Shown here one piece after another: positions 7,360-15,783 of a stretch of 64,000 nt of DNA. Made by a program: the position numbers and the translations under genes. Below the pieces are notes generated by a model. The model saw only the letters and a program-made list of their open reading frames with translations, did not search any database and was not told the origin of the DNA. The stretch lies in NCBI RefSeq assembly GCF_025147325.1, contig NZ_CP102262.1:1612001-1676000 (forward strand), written 5' to 3'. Numbering within the stretch: position 1 is the first letter of the stretch; every line of letters starts with the position of its first letter. The stretch is from Bacteroides stercoris ATCC 43183 (lineage in GTDB: Bacteria > Bacteroidota > Bacteroidia > Bacteroidales > Bacteroidaceae).

Positions 7360-8880
7360 ATGATAAAAATATTTCCTACCATTCAGATAAAAGAACTGGA
7401 TGCCTATACGATAGAGAATGAGCCGATTGCTTCCATAGACCTTATGGAGCGCGCTTCGCAGGCTTTGGCAAAAGCCATATCCGAGCGCTGGGGAGCTGAA
7501 ACCCCTTTTACGGTATTTGCCGGCCCCGGCAACAATGGGGGAGACGCGCTGGCTGTTTCGCGTCTGCTGGCAGAGCAGGGATATCGGGTGGAGGTATATC
7601 TCTTTAATACGAAAGGTACTTTGTCTCCGGATTGCGAAACGAACAAGGAACGTTTGGCAAGGGTTTCCGGAATTGATTTTCATGAGATAACCACGCAATT
7701 CGTGCCACCAGTGCTGACAGCGGAGCATGTAGTTGTAGACGGACTGTTCGGCAGCGGACTGAACAAACCCTTGAGCGGTGGTTTCGCTGCGGTAGTGAAG
7801 TACATCAACTCCTCGCCGGCTACGGTAGTTGCCATTGATGTGCCTTCCGGTTTAATGGGAGAGGATAATACCTATAATATTCAGGCTAATATCATCCGTG
7901 CAGACCTGACGCTAAGCTTGCAACTGCCGAAGCTGGCTTTTCTCTTTGCCGAGAACGAACCGTTTGTGGGTGAGTGGCAGTTGCTGGATATCGGTTTGAG
8001 TGAGGAAGCCATTACAGAAAAGGAAACGGATTTTGCGTTGACGGAACACGAGGATATGGCATCGGTGCTGAAGCCACGCGGCAAGTTTGCACATAAAGGA
8101 AGCTTCGGACGCGCCTTGTTGATAGCAGGTTCGCAAGGAATGGCGGGAGCGTCGGTGCTTGCGACACGTGCTTGCCTGCGCTCCGGAGTGGGATTGCTTA
8201 CGGTTCATATTCCTTTTTGCAATAATTTTATCGTGCAGACTGCCGTACCGGAGGCCATGACGGAAATAGATATAAACGATGTCCGTTTTTCTTGTGCCAC
8301 TGATACTGACGATTATCAGGCGGTGGGTATCGGTCCGGGATTAGGCAGGGCGGAAGATACCGAAGCAGCTTTACTGGATCAGATAGATTCTTGCCAGACG
8401 CCCATGATAGTGGATGCCGATGCGTTGAACCTGTTGGGCGAACATCGCAGTTACATCGGTCGTTTGCCCAAAGGCAGCATTCTCACTCCGCATCCCAAAG
8501 AATTGGAACGGTTGGTCGGGAAATGTCAGAACTCGTACGAACGTTTGACAAAAGCCCGTGAACTGGCAAAAAGCGCCGGAGTATACATTATATTGAAAGG
8601 TGCTTATTCCGTTATTATTGCACCGTCGGGAAAGTGCTGGTTTAATCCTACCGGAAATCCCGGCATGGCGACAGGGGGTAGCGGTGATGTGCTTACGGGT
8701 GTCGTATTGGCCTTGCTGGCGCAGGGATACGATGCGGAAACTGCTGCACGTATGGCCGCTTATGTCCATGGACTGGCGGGAGATATTGCTTGCAAGAAGC
8801 ATGGAGCAATGGGTATGACGGCAGGGGATATTGTTACTTGCTTACCGTTGGCATGGCGGATGCTGGAGGAGAAATTGTAA
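7360..8880 (+). CDS. nnr: Bifunctional NAD(P)HX epimerase / ADP-dependent NAD(P)HX dehydratase
   Basis: A 506-residue fused metabolite-repair enzyme. The N-terminal epimerase domain (about 1-215, YjeF_N) has AGPGNNGGDALAVSRLL and DGLFGSGLNKPL. The C-terminal ribokinase-like dehydratase domain (about 230-500, YjeF_C) has GSQGMAGASVLATRACLRSG, GIGPGLGR, LTPHPKE and the catalytic/nucleotide-binding NPGMATGGSGDVLTG. Together they epimerise and dehydrate damaged hydrated NAD(P)H, using ADP. The gene stands alone, divergent from the peptide transporter and convergent with the DUF5715 gene. Confidence 0.96.
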   Translation: MIKIFPTIQIKELDAYTIENEPIASIDLMERASQALAKAISERWGAETPFTVFAGPGNNGGDALAVSRLLAEQGYRVEVYLFNTKGTLSPDCETNKERLARVSGIDFHEITTQFVPPVLTAEHVVVDGLFGSGLNKPLSGGFAAVVKYINSSPATVVAIDVPSGLMGEDNTYNIQANIIRADLTLSLQLPKLAFLFAENEPFVGEWQLLDIGLSEEAITEKETDFALTEHEDMASVLKPRGKFAHKGSFGRALLIAGSQGMAGASVLATRACLRSGVGLLTVHIPFCNNFIVQTAVPEAMTEIDINDVRFSCATDTDDYQAVGIGPGLGRAEDTEAALLDQIDSCQTPMIVDADALNLLGEHRSYIGRLPKGSILTPHPKELERLVGKCQNSYERLTKARELAKSAGVYIILKGAYSVIIAPSGKCWFNPTGNPGMATGGSGDVLTGVVLALLAQGYDAETAARMAAYVHGLAGDIACKKHGAMGMTAGDIVTCLPLAWRMLEEKL

Positions 8881-8942
8881 ACTGTATGTTAATGTTGGTA
8901 TTTCAATATTCTGATGTTTTAAAAACTAATAGATTCGTTTTT

Positions 8943-9623
8943 TTACATTCTTGTAGTAATATGGAAACAACCTTGCCTCAGTTCATATTTAATGTAGCAC
9001 TTTTCTGCTCTCTTCAAGTCGCGCAATACCTCGGACAGCACCAGCTTCAATGTATCCGAACTGACATCCTGTAACGGACGTCCGTCTTCATCCTCTACCT
9101 TCTGGAAGCGTTTCCAACTGACATCGAATGTCGTGCCGTAGCAATGAGCGGAATTTTCGGATGCATTGCCGTTGCGACGGCGCAAACGCTTGACATCGTC
9201 TTTTGTACGCAGTACGGAAGTTACTGTAATCTTGTTCGGATTCAGGCCTTTGGCAGCCAGGGAATCGAGAAAGTTATAACCGATTGTATCGAGCAGGGCA
9301 GCCGCTCCCGGAATGAGATACGGGACGGAATGCGTCAAAGAATCAACCGCGTACAAATCATTTGTAGCGATATACTGCAACTTTTCTTTCATCTTTTCCG
9401 CTTCCTCGCGCGATGCTAAAGGACGGATGCCGATAGCCTGCGCTACATTCAAATGCTTTTCATTCAAATCGCCGAAAGAACGTTTGTAACTGATAACACC
9501 CCGTATGTTGTGCGGCTCATTCAGCTTGAGGGACATGTCTTTTTTCTTACATCCAGCCAGGCAGCAAGTTATTGCCATGCCTGCCAATAAAAACAGGGAA
9601 ATGAAACGGCTTTTATTATACAT
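8943..9623 (-). CDS. DUF5715 lipoprotein, M15-like peptidase fold
   Basis: A 226-residue protein with a lipoprotein signal peptide (MYNKSRFISLFLLAGMAITC, then CLAGC lipobox near residue 24). The C-terminal half has TSVLRTKDDVKRLRRRNGN, SENSAHCYGTTFDVSW and YELRQGCFHITTR. This is the arrangement of zinc D,D-carboxypeptidases of the M15/VanY type (His-x6-Asp plus a distal His). It is probably a cell-envelope protein that may act on peptidoglycan; the enzyme activity is inferred from motifs. It is divergent from truA, with a TATCTTTG -7 box at 9681-9674. Confidence 0.75.
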   Translation of the reverse strand: MYNKSRFISLFLLAGMAITCCLAGCKKKDMSLKLNEPHNIRGVISYKRSFGDLNEKHLNVAQAIGIRPLASREEAEKMKEKLQYIATNDLYAVDSLTHSVPYLIPGAAALLDTIGYNFLDSLAAKGLNPNKITVTSVLRTKDDVKRLRRRNGNASENSAHCYGTTFDVSWKRFQKVEDEDGRPLQDVSSDTLKLVLSEVLRDLKRAEKCYIKYELRQGCFHITTRM

Positions 9624-9673
9624 AATTAATTCTGAACTTTGTAGAATTGTGTAATTTGTGGTGAAAACTCCTG

Positions 9674-9743
9674 CAAAGATAGTGTAATCCTATAGAACAA
9701 TTGGAAGAGTTTGCTGCTTTTTTCCCCTCTTTTTGTACCTTTG
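9674..9743. promoter_or_regulatory. Divergent promoters of the DUF5715 gene and truA
   Basis: Minus strand: TATCTTTG (9681-9674) for the lipoprotein. Plus strand: TTTG (9710-9713), a 22-bp spacer and TACCTTTG (9736-9743) for truA. The truA elements lie inside the longer open frame that begins at 9711, so that longer frame cannot be the gene. Confidence 0.66.
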
Positions 9744-9770
9744 CAGCCAAATTCAGGAATAAAAAGAAAC

Positions 9771-10526
9771 GTGCAGCGATATTTTATCTATTTGGCCTAC
9801 GACGGCACAGCTTATCATGGCTGGCAGATTCAGCCCAACGGTGCAAGTGTGCAGGAGTGTTTGATGAAAGCACTCTCTACCTTGTTGCGGCGTGAAGTGG
9901 AGGTGGTGGGTGCCGGACGCACCGATGCCGGTGTACATGCTTCCCTAATGGTGGCACATTTTGACAGTGAAACTCCGTTGGATGTGATATTCATGATGGA
10001 TAAGCTGAACCGCCTGCTTCCCCCGGATATTTCCGTTTACCGTCTGCGTGCCGTACGTCCCGATGCTCATGCGCGCTTTGATGCCACGGCACGTACATAC
10101 AAATACTATGTTACTACGGCCAAGATGCCTTTCAATCGTCAGTATCGTTGCCGTCTGTTCCAGACTCCGGACTTTGAACGGATGAACGAAGCTGCCCGGA
10201 CTTTGTTTGAATATACGGATTTTACCAGTTTCAGCAAGTTGCATACCGATGTCAAAACCAATAATTGCAAGATAATGCACGCTGCCTGGACGCAGGTAGA
10301 TGAAGTGACCTGGGTATTTACCATTCAGGCCGACCGTTTTCTGCGGAACATGGTACGTGCTGTAGTGGGTACATTGCTCGAAGTCGGCAGGGGTAAACTT
10401 ACCATCGGGGGCTTTCGCCGGGTTATCGAACAAAAAGACCGGTGCCGTGCAGGAACTTCCGTTCCCGGTAACGCTTTGTTCCTTGTAGATGTTGCCTATC
10501 CTGAAGAAACTTTTATTAGCGGTTAG
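9771..10526 (+). CDS. truA: tRNA pseudouridine(38-40) synthase TruA
   Basis: I choose the GTG at 9771 as start, giving an N-terminus of (M)[20 protein letters not shown] and 251 residues. The open frame extends to an ATG-like start at 9711, but that region contains the promoter. TruA hallmarks are the catalytic-Asp motif [11 protein letters not shown] near residues 48-58, [13 protein letters not shown] near 97-109 and [20 protein letters not shown] near 185-204. The enzyme modifies U38-U40 in tRNA anticodon arms. Confidence 0.94.
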   Translation: MQRYFIYLAYDGTAYHGWQIQPNGASVQECLMKALSTLLRREVEVVGAGRTDAGVHASLMVAHFDSETPLDVIFMMDKLNRLLPPDISVYRLRAVRPDAHARFDATARTYKYYVTTAKMPFNRQYRCRLFQTPDFERMNEAARTLFEYTDFTSFSKLHTDVKTNNCKIMHAAWTQVDEVTWVFTIQADRFLRNMVRAVVGTLLEVGRGKLTIGGFRRVIEQKDRCRAGTSVPGNALFLVDVAYPEETFISG

Positions 10527-10616
10527 TGGTTAGTGATAAGTGATTACTTTTACTCTTTCTCTTCTTGTAATATAGCTAATTCATAACTTATAACTCATAA
10601 TTCATAGCTAAAATCA

Positions 10617-11516
10617 ATGTGGTTATTATTAGCCTTTCTCTCGGCAGCCTTGTTGGGATTTTATGATGCTTTCAAGAAGCAGGCGCTCAAAGACAATGCC
10701 GTGCTTCCGGTTTTGTTTTTGAATACGGTATTTTCCAGTTTAATATTTCTTCCGTTTATTCTGGTATCGTGTTTTGCTCCTGCTGTGTTGGGAGGTACGA
10801 TGTTTGATGTTCCTGTAGTGGGATGGGGTGTGCATAAATTTATCATCATCAAATCTTTCATCGTTCTTTCCTCGTGGATATTCGGATATTTCGGAATGAA
10901 GCACTTGCCGCTTACCATTGTAGGCCCGATTAATGCAACGCGTCCGGTAATGGTACTTGTGGGAGCCATGCTTGTATTCGGCGAGCGGCTCAATCTGTAT
11001 CAATGGATAGGTGTGATGTTGGCAGTCCTGTCGTTCTTTATGTTAAGCCGTTCCGGTAAGAAAGAGGGTATCGACTTCAAGCACAATAAATGGATTCTCT
11101 TTATTGTACTGGCGGCCGTGACGGGTGCTGTCAGCGGATTATACGACAAGTATCTGATGAAGCAGCTGCCGCCTATGGTGGTGCAGTCATGGTACAACAT
11201 CTATCAGGTGTTTATCATGTGTCCCATTATCCTGTTGCTGTGGTATCCCAAGAGAAAGGAAAGTACACCGTTCCGTTGGGATTGGACTATCATCGGTATA
11301 TCCGTCTTTCTTTGTGCGGCAGACTTTGTGTATTTCTATGCCTTGAGTTATGAGGATTCCATGATTTCTATCGTATCTATGGTACGACGTGGCAGTGTGG
11401 TTGTTTCTTTCCTGTTCGGCGCCCTTTTCTTCCGTGAAAAGAATTTAAAAAGCAAGGCGGTAGACCTCATTTTGGTGCTGATTGGAATGTTCTTCCTATA
11501 TTTGGGGAGCAAATAG
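10617..11516 (+). CDS. EamA/DMT-superfamily permease
   Basis: A 299-residue inner-membrane protein with about ten hydrophobic helices in two repeated five-helix halves. Family features include GPINATRPVMVLVGAMLVFGERL at the end of the first half and YALSYEDSMISIVSMVRRGSVVVSFLFGALFF at the end of the second. EamA proteins move amino acids, nucleotide sugars or other metabolites; the substrate here cannot be inferred. It is followed after 16 bp by a methionine-sulfoxide reductase gene, probably in one transcript. The 90 bp upstream are AT-rich without a clear promoter. Confidence 0.85.
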   Translation: MWLLLAFLSAALLGFYDAFKKQALKDNAVLPVLFLNTVFSSLIFLPFILVSCFAPAVLGGTMFDVPVVGWGVHKFIIIKSFIVLSSWIFGYFGMKHLPLTIVGPINATRPVMVLVGAMLVFGERLNLYQWIGVMLAVLSFFMLSRSGKKEGIDFKHNKWILFIVLAAVTGAVSGLYDKYLMKQLPPMVVQSWYNIYQVFIMCPIILLLWYPKRKESTPFRWDWTIIGISVFLCAADFVYFYALSYEDSMISIVSMVRRGSVVVSFLFGALFFREKNLKSKAVDLILVLIGMFFLYLGSK

Positions 11517-11532
11517 AATTTCAATAGCGCGT

Positions 11533-12003
11533 ATGGCAGAAGATTTGTGTATCAGTAATGGCGGCAAAGAAGAGAAGTATCGTATGTTGCTTCCGCAAAT
11601 TAAGTGTCTGATTGAAGGAGAGGATGACCTTATCGCCAATCTGGCTAATGTTGCGGCTGCACTGAAAGAGACTTTTCACTTTTTCTGGGTGGGATTTTAT
11701 CTGGTGAAAGGTGAGGAGCTGGTGCTTGCCCCTTTTCAGGGTCCGGTGGCTTGTACCAGAATAAAGAAAGGGCGTGGCGTTTGCGGAAAGGCCTGGGAGA
11801 GGGCTGAAATATTGGTTGTACCGGATGTGGATGCTTTTCCTGGTCATATAGCATGCAGTTCTTTGTCGCGTTCGGAAATAGTGCTTCCGCTTCTTCGTGC
11901 AAAGGGAGAAGTTTGGGGTGTGCTGGATGTGGACAGTGAAAACTTGAATAGTTTTGATGAGGTGGATGCGCGTTTTTTGCAGGAGTTGTGTTCTTATCTG
12001 TAA
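11533..12003 (+). CDS. Free methionine-(R)-sulfoxide reductase, GAF-domain (MsrC type)
   Basis: A start at 11533 (MAEDLCISNG) gives 156 residues; the longer frame from 11482 would overlap the permease. The protein is one GAF domain with FHFFWVGFYLV, LAPFQGPVACTRIKKGRGVCGKAW, HIACSSLSRSEIVLP and GVLDVDSENLNSFDEVD. The three cysteines (in ACTRI, VCGKA and IACSS) are those used by free-Met-R-sulfoxide reductases (YebR/fRMsr). It repairs oxidised free methionine in the cytosol. It directly follows the EamA permease. Confidence 0.88.
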   Translation: MAEDLCISNGGKEEKYRMLLPQIKCLIEGEDDLIANLANVAAALKETFHFFWVGFYLVKGEELVLAPFQGPVACTRIKKGRGVCGKAWERAEILVVPDVDAFPGHIACSSLSRSEIVLPLLRAKGEVWGVLDVDSENLNSFDEVDARFLQELCSYL

Positions 12004-12054
12004 GGTGATTTTTATAATAATAAGATTTTAGTATTGATAAAATATTATAGGGAT

Positions 12055-12699
12055 ATGGTGAAGAAGTTGATAGTCTTTTTATTTGTAGTAGGTATGGGCA
12101 TTGGTTCTTTGTCGGCGCAACTGGCAAAAACTTGTTTTACCAATATGCCCGATTCTCTGAGTCCGTTGCTTACGGCTGTGAATCGTGCCGACTTCATTGA
12201 CTTCTTGGAGAGCAAGATGAAAGCGGAAGTAACCAATCGTTTTGGCGGTAAGTCGGAAATGACTGAGCTTACTCCCGATTATATCCGTGTGCAGGTAACA
12301 CCTCAAAGTACCTGGCAGATGAAACTTTTGTCAGTGAACGACAGTACCCGTCTTATCTGTACTGTTTCTACAGTTTGTGCTCCGGCTTGTGACAGTCATA
12401 TCAAGTTTTATACTACCGGTTGGGAAGAGTTACCCGCTGCATCCTATCTGGCATCATTACCTAATATGGATGATTTTATTGTGCCTGCTTCCGATACGGT
12501 AGATGTGTACCGCTATCAGGATGCTCGCCTTCAGGCTGATATGCTTTTAATGAAAGCCGACCTTTCGGGCAAGGACGCTACGCTGACTTTTACTTTTACC
12601 ACTCCCGACTATATGGAAAAAGAAACAGCGGAAAAACTGAAACCGTTTCTCCGCGATCCTATAATCTATACGTGGAAAGAAGGGAAGTTCAATAATTAA
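12055..12699 (+). CDS. DUF3256 secreted protein
   Basis: Starting at ATG 12055 (MVKKLIVFLF) gives 214 residues with a Sec signal peptide ending near LSAQ. The body (FTNMPDSLSPLLTAVNRADFIDFLESKMKA, later CSTVCAPACDSHIKFY) matches the Bacteroidales family DUF3256 from memory. Function is unknown; a periplasmic or outer-envelope location is likely. It is followed by a long stem-loop shared with the convergent YitT gene. Confidence 0.75.
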   Translation: MVKKLIVFLFVVGMGIGSLSAQLAKTCFTNMPDSLSPLLTAVNRADFIDFLESKMKAEVTNRFGGKSEMTELTPDYIRVQVTPQSTWQMKLLSVNDSTRLICTVSTVCAPACDSHIKFYTTGWEELPAASYLASLPNMDDFIVPASDTVDVYRYQDARLQADMLLMKADLSGKDATLTFTFTTPDYMEKETAEKLKPFLRDPIIYTWKEGKFNN

Positions 12700-12792
12700 G
12701 TATAAGGTATAAAGTAATAAGGCTTACAGAAGCTAAGCTAATGTAGAATATCAGAGGAACAGTGTAGATTTCCTTATTTCTTATACTTAATT
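12694..12792. terminator. Long nested stem-loop between DUF3256 and YitT genes
   Basis: AATTAAGTATAAG (12694-12706) pairs with CTTATACTTAATT (12780-12792), and AATAAGG (12716-12722) pairs with CCTTATT (12772-12778). The left arm overlaps the DUF3256 stop codon. It can serve both convergent genes. Confidence 0.55.
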
Positions 12793-12807
12793 CTTCATGT
12801 TTGATTT

Positions 12808-13692
12808 TTATTTTACTTTGATTTTGTCGAATCCTTCTCCGTATACTCCGATTACCTGACTTTGTGACACGAAAGCATTCGGGTCTATGTCTTTTATCAG
12901 CCGAAAGATAATGGTTGATTCCCGTTTTTTGGCAAGTACAAACAGCATTTTTATTTCCTTGCCGGTATAGAATCCGGAAGCATTTATAACTGTCGCGCCG
13001 CGGTGAGGATACACATTGATATGTCTGGCTATCTCCTCATACTTTTCGCTGATGATGAAAAACTGCACGGATTGGCGTGCACTGTTTACTACTTGATCCA
13101 GAACGAAACTACAGATGTATAGGGTGACGTAGCCGTATACTACTTTTTCCCAGTCTTTCAGCACGAAGTAGCTGGAAGAGATGATGATAAGGTCACAAAA
13201 CAGCATGACCCGCCCCAGTGTAATGTCCCTGTATTTGTTGATGATAGCGGCGATAATATCCGTTCCGCCCGTACTTCCGTTCGAAGAGAAAGCAATGCCG
13301 ATGCCGCCGCCACAGAAAGATGCTCCGATGACACATGCCATGAAAGGCTGGTCGTTCAGTAGGTGAACGCCGTCTGTCAGTTGCTGAATGATTGGCAGAA
13401 AGGAAGTCAGGGTAAAAACGGCAAAAATTGTCTTGATGCTGAACTTCCATCCTAAAATACGGATAGCAAGCAATAACAGTAGGAAGTTGATGCCGAAATA
13501 AACATATTGTACCGGCAGTCCTGTTGCAAAATATACCAGTGAGGCAATACCTGGTACTCCGCCTGTGGTAATATCGTTGGGAAGCAGGAATACTGTCCAC
13601 CCGATACCATACATAATCATGCCTAAAGCAATCATTAAATAATCCCGCATTTCACGAAATATGTTCTGCCGGGAAGGAATGTGCATGTTCAT
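12808..13692 (-). CDS. YitT-family membrane protein (DUF161 + DUF2179)
   Basis: A 294-residue protein with about five or six N-terminal membrane helices (GMIMYGIGWTVFLLPNDITT, GVPGIASLVYFATGLPVQYVYF, GIAFSSNGSTGGTDIIAAI) and a cytosolic C-terminal DUF2179 domain from about residue 215 (GATVINASGFYTGKEIKMLFVLAKKRE). The architecture is typical of YitT/YqfU proteins, whose transport or regulatory role is unsettled. Two close ATGs exist (13692 and 13686). TAAATTTG at 13725-13718 is a candidate -7 box. The IS110-type element inserted about 80 bp upstream. Confidence 0.88.
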   Translation of the reverse strand: MNMHIPSRQNIFREMRDYLMIALGMIMYGIGWTVFLLPNDITTGGVPGIASLVYFATGLPVQYVYFGINFLLLLLAIRILGWKFSIKTIFAVFTLTSFLPIIQQLTDGVHLLNDQPFMACVIGASFCGGGIGIAFSSNGSTGGTDIIAAIINKYRDITLGRVMLFCDLIIISSSYFVLKDWEKVVYGYVTLYICSFVLDQVVNSARQSVQFFIISEKYEEIARHINVYPHRGATVINASGFYTGKEIKMLFVLAKKRESTIIFRLIKDIDPNAFVSQSQVIGVYGEGFDKIKVK

Positions 13693-13774
13693 TTGTAGTT
13701 TGCAGTTAGATTTGCGGCAAATTTAGATATAAATCACGATTTATATGCCAGTGGGATATGAAAAAATCAAGACC

Positions 13775-13791
13775 ACCCCTATCTTTATGGC
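13775..13791 (+). repeat. Left subterminal inverted repeat of the IS110-type element
   Basis: 17 bp, matching 16 of 17 with the complement of 15220-15236. Confidence 0.8.
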
Positions 13792-13861
13792 GTGGAGGTC
13801 TCAGTGTGTGAGCCTCAAAATAAATGTTTCACGAGCTCTTAGTCTCAAAATGTAATAGCCT

Positions 13862-15013
13862 ATGCGGATAGTATGTGGTCTTGACGTACACAAAGATAGT
13901 GTATTTGTTTGTATTCTCAACGAAAAAGGTGAGAAATTTGAAGCCAAGTACGGTGTTTTGACACCTGAACTGGAAGAGCTGCATCAACTTCTCCTTACTC
14001 ATGAAGTTAAGGAAGTTACTATGGAAAGCACCAGTATTTACTGGTATCCCATCTGGCGCATTCTCAGTGACATAGAATGTCTGAAGTTGGTCAACCCCTA
14101 CTTCATCAAGCAGCTTCCCGGCAGAAAAAGTGATGTCCGTGACGCTGCCTGGATAGCCGAATGTACCATGAAGGATCTCATCCGTGGCAGTTTCGTGCCG
14201 GATGAGATAGTGCAGCGCATGCGTCAGTATAACCGACGCATTTTTGACTTGAACAAGGAGAAGGTCTATAAACTGACCAAACTGGATGCCTTGCTTCAAC
14301 GTTGCAATATCCGTATCAGCAACTACGTATCTTCTACAGACAGTAAGAGCTACAAAGATGTGGTGAAATTGCTTTCCGAAGGAATTGTCAATGCGGAAAA
14401 GCTGACGGAGGCCATCCATGGACGGACGGTGAACCGTGTCGGAAAAGAAGTAATTACAGCCGCTCTGACAGGAGTTGTCAATGAAGTGGACATAGACCTG
14501 ATACGCCAGTACCGGGAGGAAATCCTTATGGATGACAAGCATCTGAAAGAGTGCCAGGAAAAACTGACGGAAATCTGCAGGAAAGAGTTCCCCAGGGAGT
14601 TCGATAATCTTCAGACGATACCCGGTGTAAAGGAACGCTCGGCAACCTCCATACTCTCTGAATTAGGGGCCGACATGAAGATGTTTATTACAGCGGCTGC
14701 ATTGGTGTCGTGGTGCGGGCTCAAACCACGGAATGAAGAAAGCGCAGGAAAAATCAAATCACGAAGAATCACACATGGTAACAAGTACATCAGAAAGACT
14801 ATGATTGAATGCGCATGGGGAGCCAGCCGGACACAAAACTGTTTTTACTCGAATTTCAGTTACACACAAACTGTCGTCAGAAGGAAGAATGCCATGAAAG
14901 TGAAAGTGGCCATAGCGCGGAAAATGCTTGTTGTCATTTGGCACGTGTTGAGTGATGGTGTTCCATACAATGATTATAAGAAGCCTGAAGCTATTGCAGA
15001 AGGCAACTCATAA
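13862..15013 (+). CDS. IS110-family DEDD transposase
   Basis: A 383-residue recombinase. The N-terminal RuvC-like DEDD domain shows GLDVHKDSVFVCI near residues 6-18, MESTSIYWYPIW near 55-66 and GRKSDVRDAAWIAE near 87-100. The C-terminal Transposase_20 domain has LQTIPGVKERSATSILSELG near 249-268, LVSWCGLKPRNEESAGK near 283-299 and the serine-containing IKSRRITHGNKYIRKTMIE just after. Both catalytic modules are intact, so the element may be active. These enzymes act with a structured RNA made by the element itself. Confidence 0.94.
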   Translation: MRIVCGLDVHKDSVFVCILNEKGEKFEAKYGVLTPELEELHQLLLTHEVKEVTMESTSIYWYPIWRILSDIECLKLVNPYFIKQLPGRKSDVRDAAWIAECTMKDLIRGSFVPDEIVQRMRQYNRRIFDLNKEKVYKLTKLDALLQRCNIRISNYVSSTDSKSYKDVVKLLSEGIVNAEKLTEAIHGRTVNRVGKEVITAALTGVVNEVDIDLIRQYREEILMDDKHLKECQEKLTEICRKEFPREFDNLQTIPGVKERSATSILSELGADMKMFITAAALVSWCGLKPRNEESAGKIKSRRITHGNKYIRKTMIECAWGASRTQNCFYSNFSYTQTVVRRKNAMKVKVAIARKMLVVIWHVLSDGVPYNDYKKPEAIAEGNS

Positions 15014-15219
15014 TATACCGCTTATTGTAAGGCCAGTATCTTTGTGGTAGCATAGACTCCGTTTTGCAAATTGACTGATGCTTTAAGCGGCTTAGAATGC
15101 CAGTGTTAGGAAATAAAGCCTGAAGAGGAAAATGATACTTTTTATATTGTATATCTGACTGCTCTTGATAGAACGGTCAATACATTCATGCTCATTAATA
15201 CCATAAACTAAGTAAAGGA
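15014..15219 (+). ncRNA. Candidate guide (bridge/seek) RNA region of the IS110-type element
   Basis: About 206 bp of non-coding DNA between the transposase stop and the right inverted repeat. In IS1111-type elements this position encodes the RNA that recognises donor and target DNA. The only support here is position and length. I could not fold the RNA or define loops reliably, so the boundaries are those of the gap, not of a mapped transcript. Confidence 0.42.
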
Positions 15220-15236
15220 GCCATAAAGACAGGGGT
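15220..15236 (-). repeat. Right subterminal inverted repeat of the IS110-type element
   Basis: Partner of 13775-13791, with one mismatch in 17 bp. Confidence 0.8.
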
Positions 15237-15477
15237 AATCTTTATCTTTTCATAGAGGAAAGATAGATATTTTATCAATCTCGAAATATAAGTTATCGGT
15301 TATTTGTATTAGTTCGGATGAAATAAATTTGCTTGTGGTAATCACACTATGTTGATTGTTGAATTTATAAAATTTTTGGTTGACAAGCATTCATGATGTT
15401 TTTTCGGTTTACATCTTGGTTTACATGCACCCCCTGAAACCGCCTAAATCTATGCTTGTAGTAACCTCTTAAAAGCA
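15237..15477. other. AT-rich intergenic DNA between the IS and the tRNA pair
   Basis: No coding frame of note on either strand and no clear repeat. It may be the flank of the original insertion target or a decayed remnant. I see nothing specific in it. Confidence 0.5.
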
Positions 15478-15517
15478 GAAAACCTCGACAGTTAATTGCT
15501 TAACTATCAAGGTTTTC
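15478..15517 (-). terminator. Terminator of the tRNA-Tyr/tRNA-Gly transcript
   Basis: GAAAACCT (15478-15485) pairs with AGGTTTTC (15510-15517), with an inner AGTTAA/TTAACT stem. On the minus strand it is followed by TGCTTTT. It lies 7 bp after tRNA-Gly. Confidence 0.65.
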
Positions 15518-15524
15518 ATTAAGA

Positions 15525-15596
15525 GCGGAAGACGGGGCTCAAACCCGCGACCCTCAGCTTGGAAGGCTAATGCTCTATCAACTGAGCTACTTCCGC
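15525..15596 (-). tRNA. tRNA-Gly (TCC)
   Basis: 72 nt on the minus strand. Acceptor stem GCGGAAG pairs with CTTCCGC, the D arm is GCTCAGTTGATAGAGC, the anticodon loop CTTCCAA contains anticodon TCC and the T arm is GCGGGTTTGAGCCCCGT. No CCA is encoded. It lies 8 bp downstream of tRNA-Tyr in the same orientation. Confidence 0.95.
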
Positions 15597-15604
15597 AATT
15601 TTAG

Positions 15605-15687
15605 TGGGCAAAGATGGATTCGAACCACCGAAGGCGTAAGCCAGCAGATTTACAGTCTGCCCCATTTGGCCACTCTGGTATTTGCCC
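15605..15687 (-). tRNA. tRNA-Tyr (GTA)
   Basis: 83 nt on the minus strand, a class II tRNA with a long variable arm (TGGCTTACGCC). Acceptor GGGCAAA pairs with TTTGCCC, the anticodon stem-loop is GCAGA-CTGTAAA-TCTGC with anticodon GTA, and the T loop is GGTTCGAATCC. The discriminator base is A and no CCA is encoded. It is first in the pair with tRNA-Gly. Confidence 0.95.
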
Positions 15688-15748
15688 TTTTGCTGTTGAG
15701 AACTACTTTAAATCTCTCTTTAAGCAGCTTTGTTTCTCAATTGCGATG

Positions 15749-15783
15749 CAAAGGTACAACTATTTTTGTAAACTCCAAGCAAA
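15749..15783 (-). promoter_or_regulatory. Promoter of the tRNA-Tyr/tRNA-Gly operon
   Basis: Minus strand TTTG (15783-15780), a 23-bp spacer and TACCTTTG (15756-15749). The -33 element lies within the last codons of ribH, so tRNA transcription starts at the ribH 3' end. Confidence 0.6.

Larger units (their letters stand above)
13775..15236 (+). mobile_element. IS110-family (IS1111-like) insertion sequence
   Basis: One DEDD transposase gene is bounded by a near-perfect inverted repeat: 13775-13791 (ACCCCTATCTTTATGGC) and 15220-15236, whose complement differs at one position; AAGA lies just outside both ends in inverted orientation. Such subterminal repeats mark the IS1111 subgroup. 5' non-coding DNA is only about 70 bp, whereas 206 bp lie between the stop codon and the right repeat, where IS1111 elements encode their guide RNA. 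No target duplication is evident, as expected. True ends may lie a few bp outside the repeats. Confidence 0.85.

Noticed and set aside
13829..14542. 237-codon minus-strand frame in the IS110-type element
   Set aside because: Antisense to the DEDD transposase, whose motifs are intact; no second IS gene is expected.
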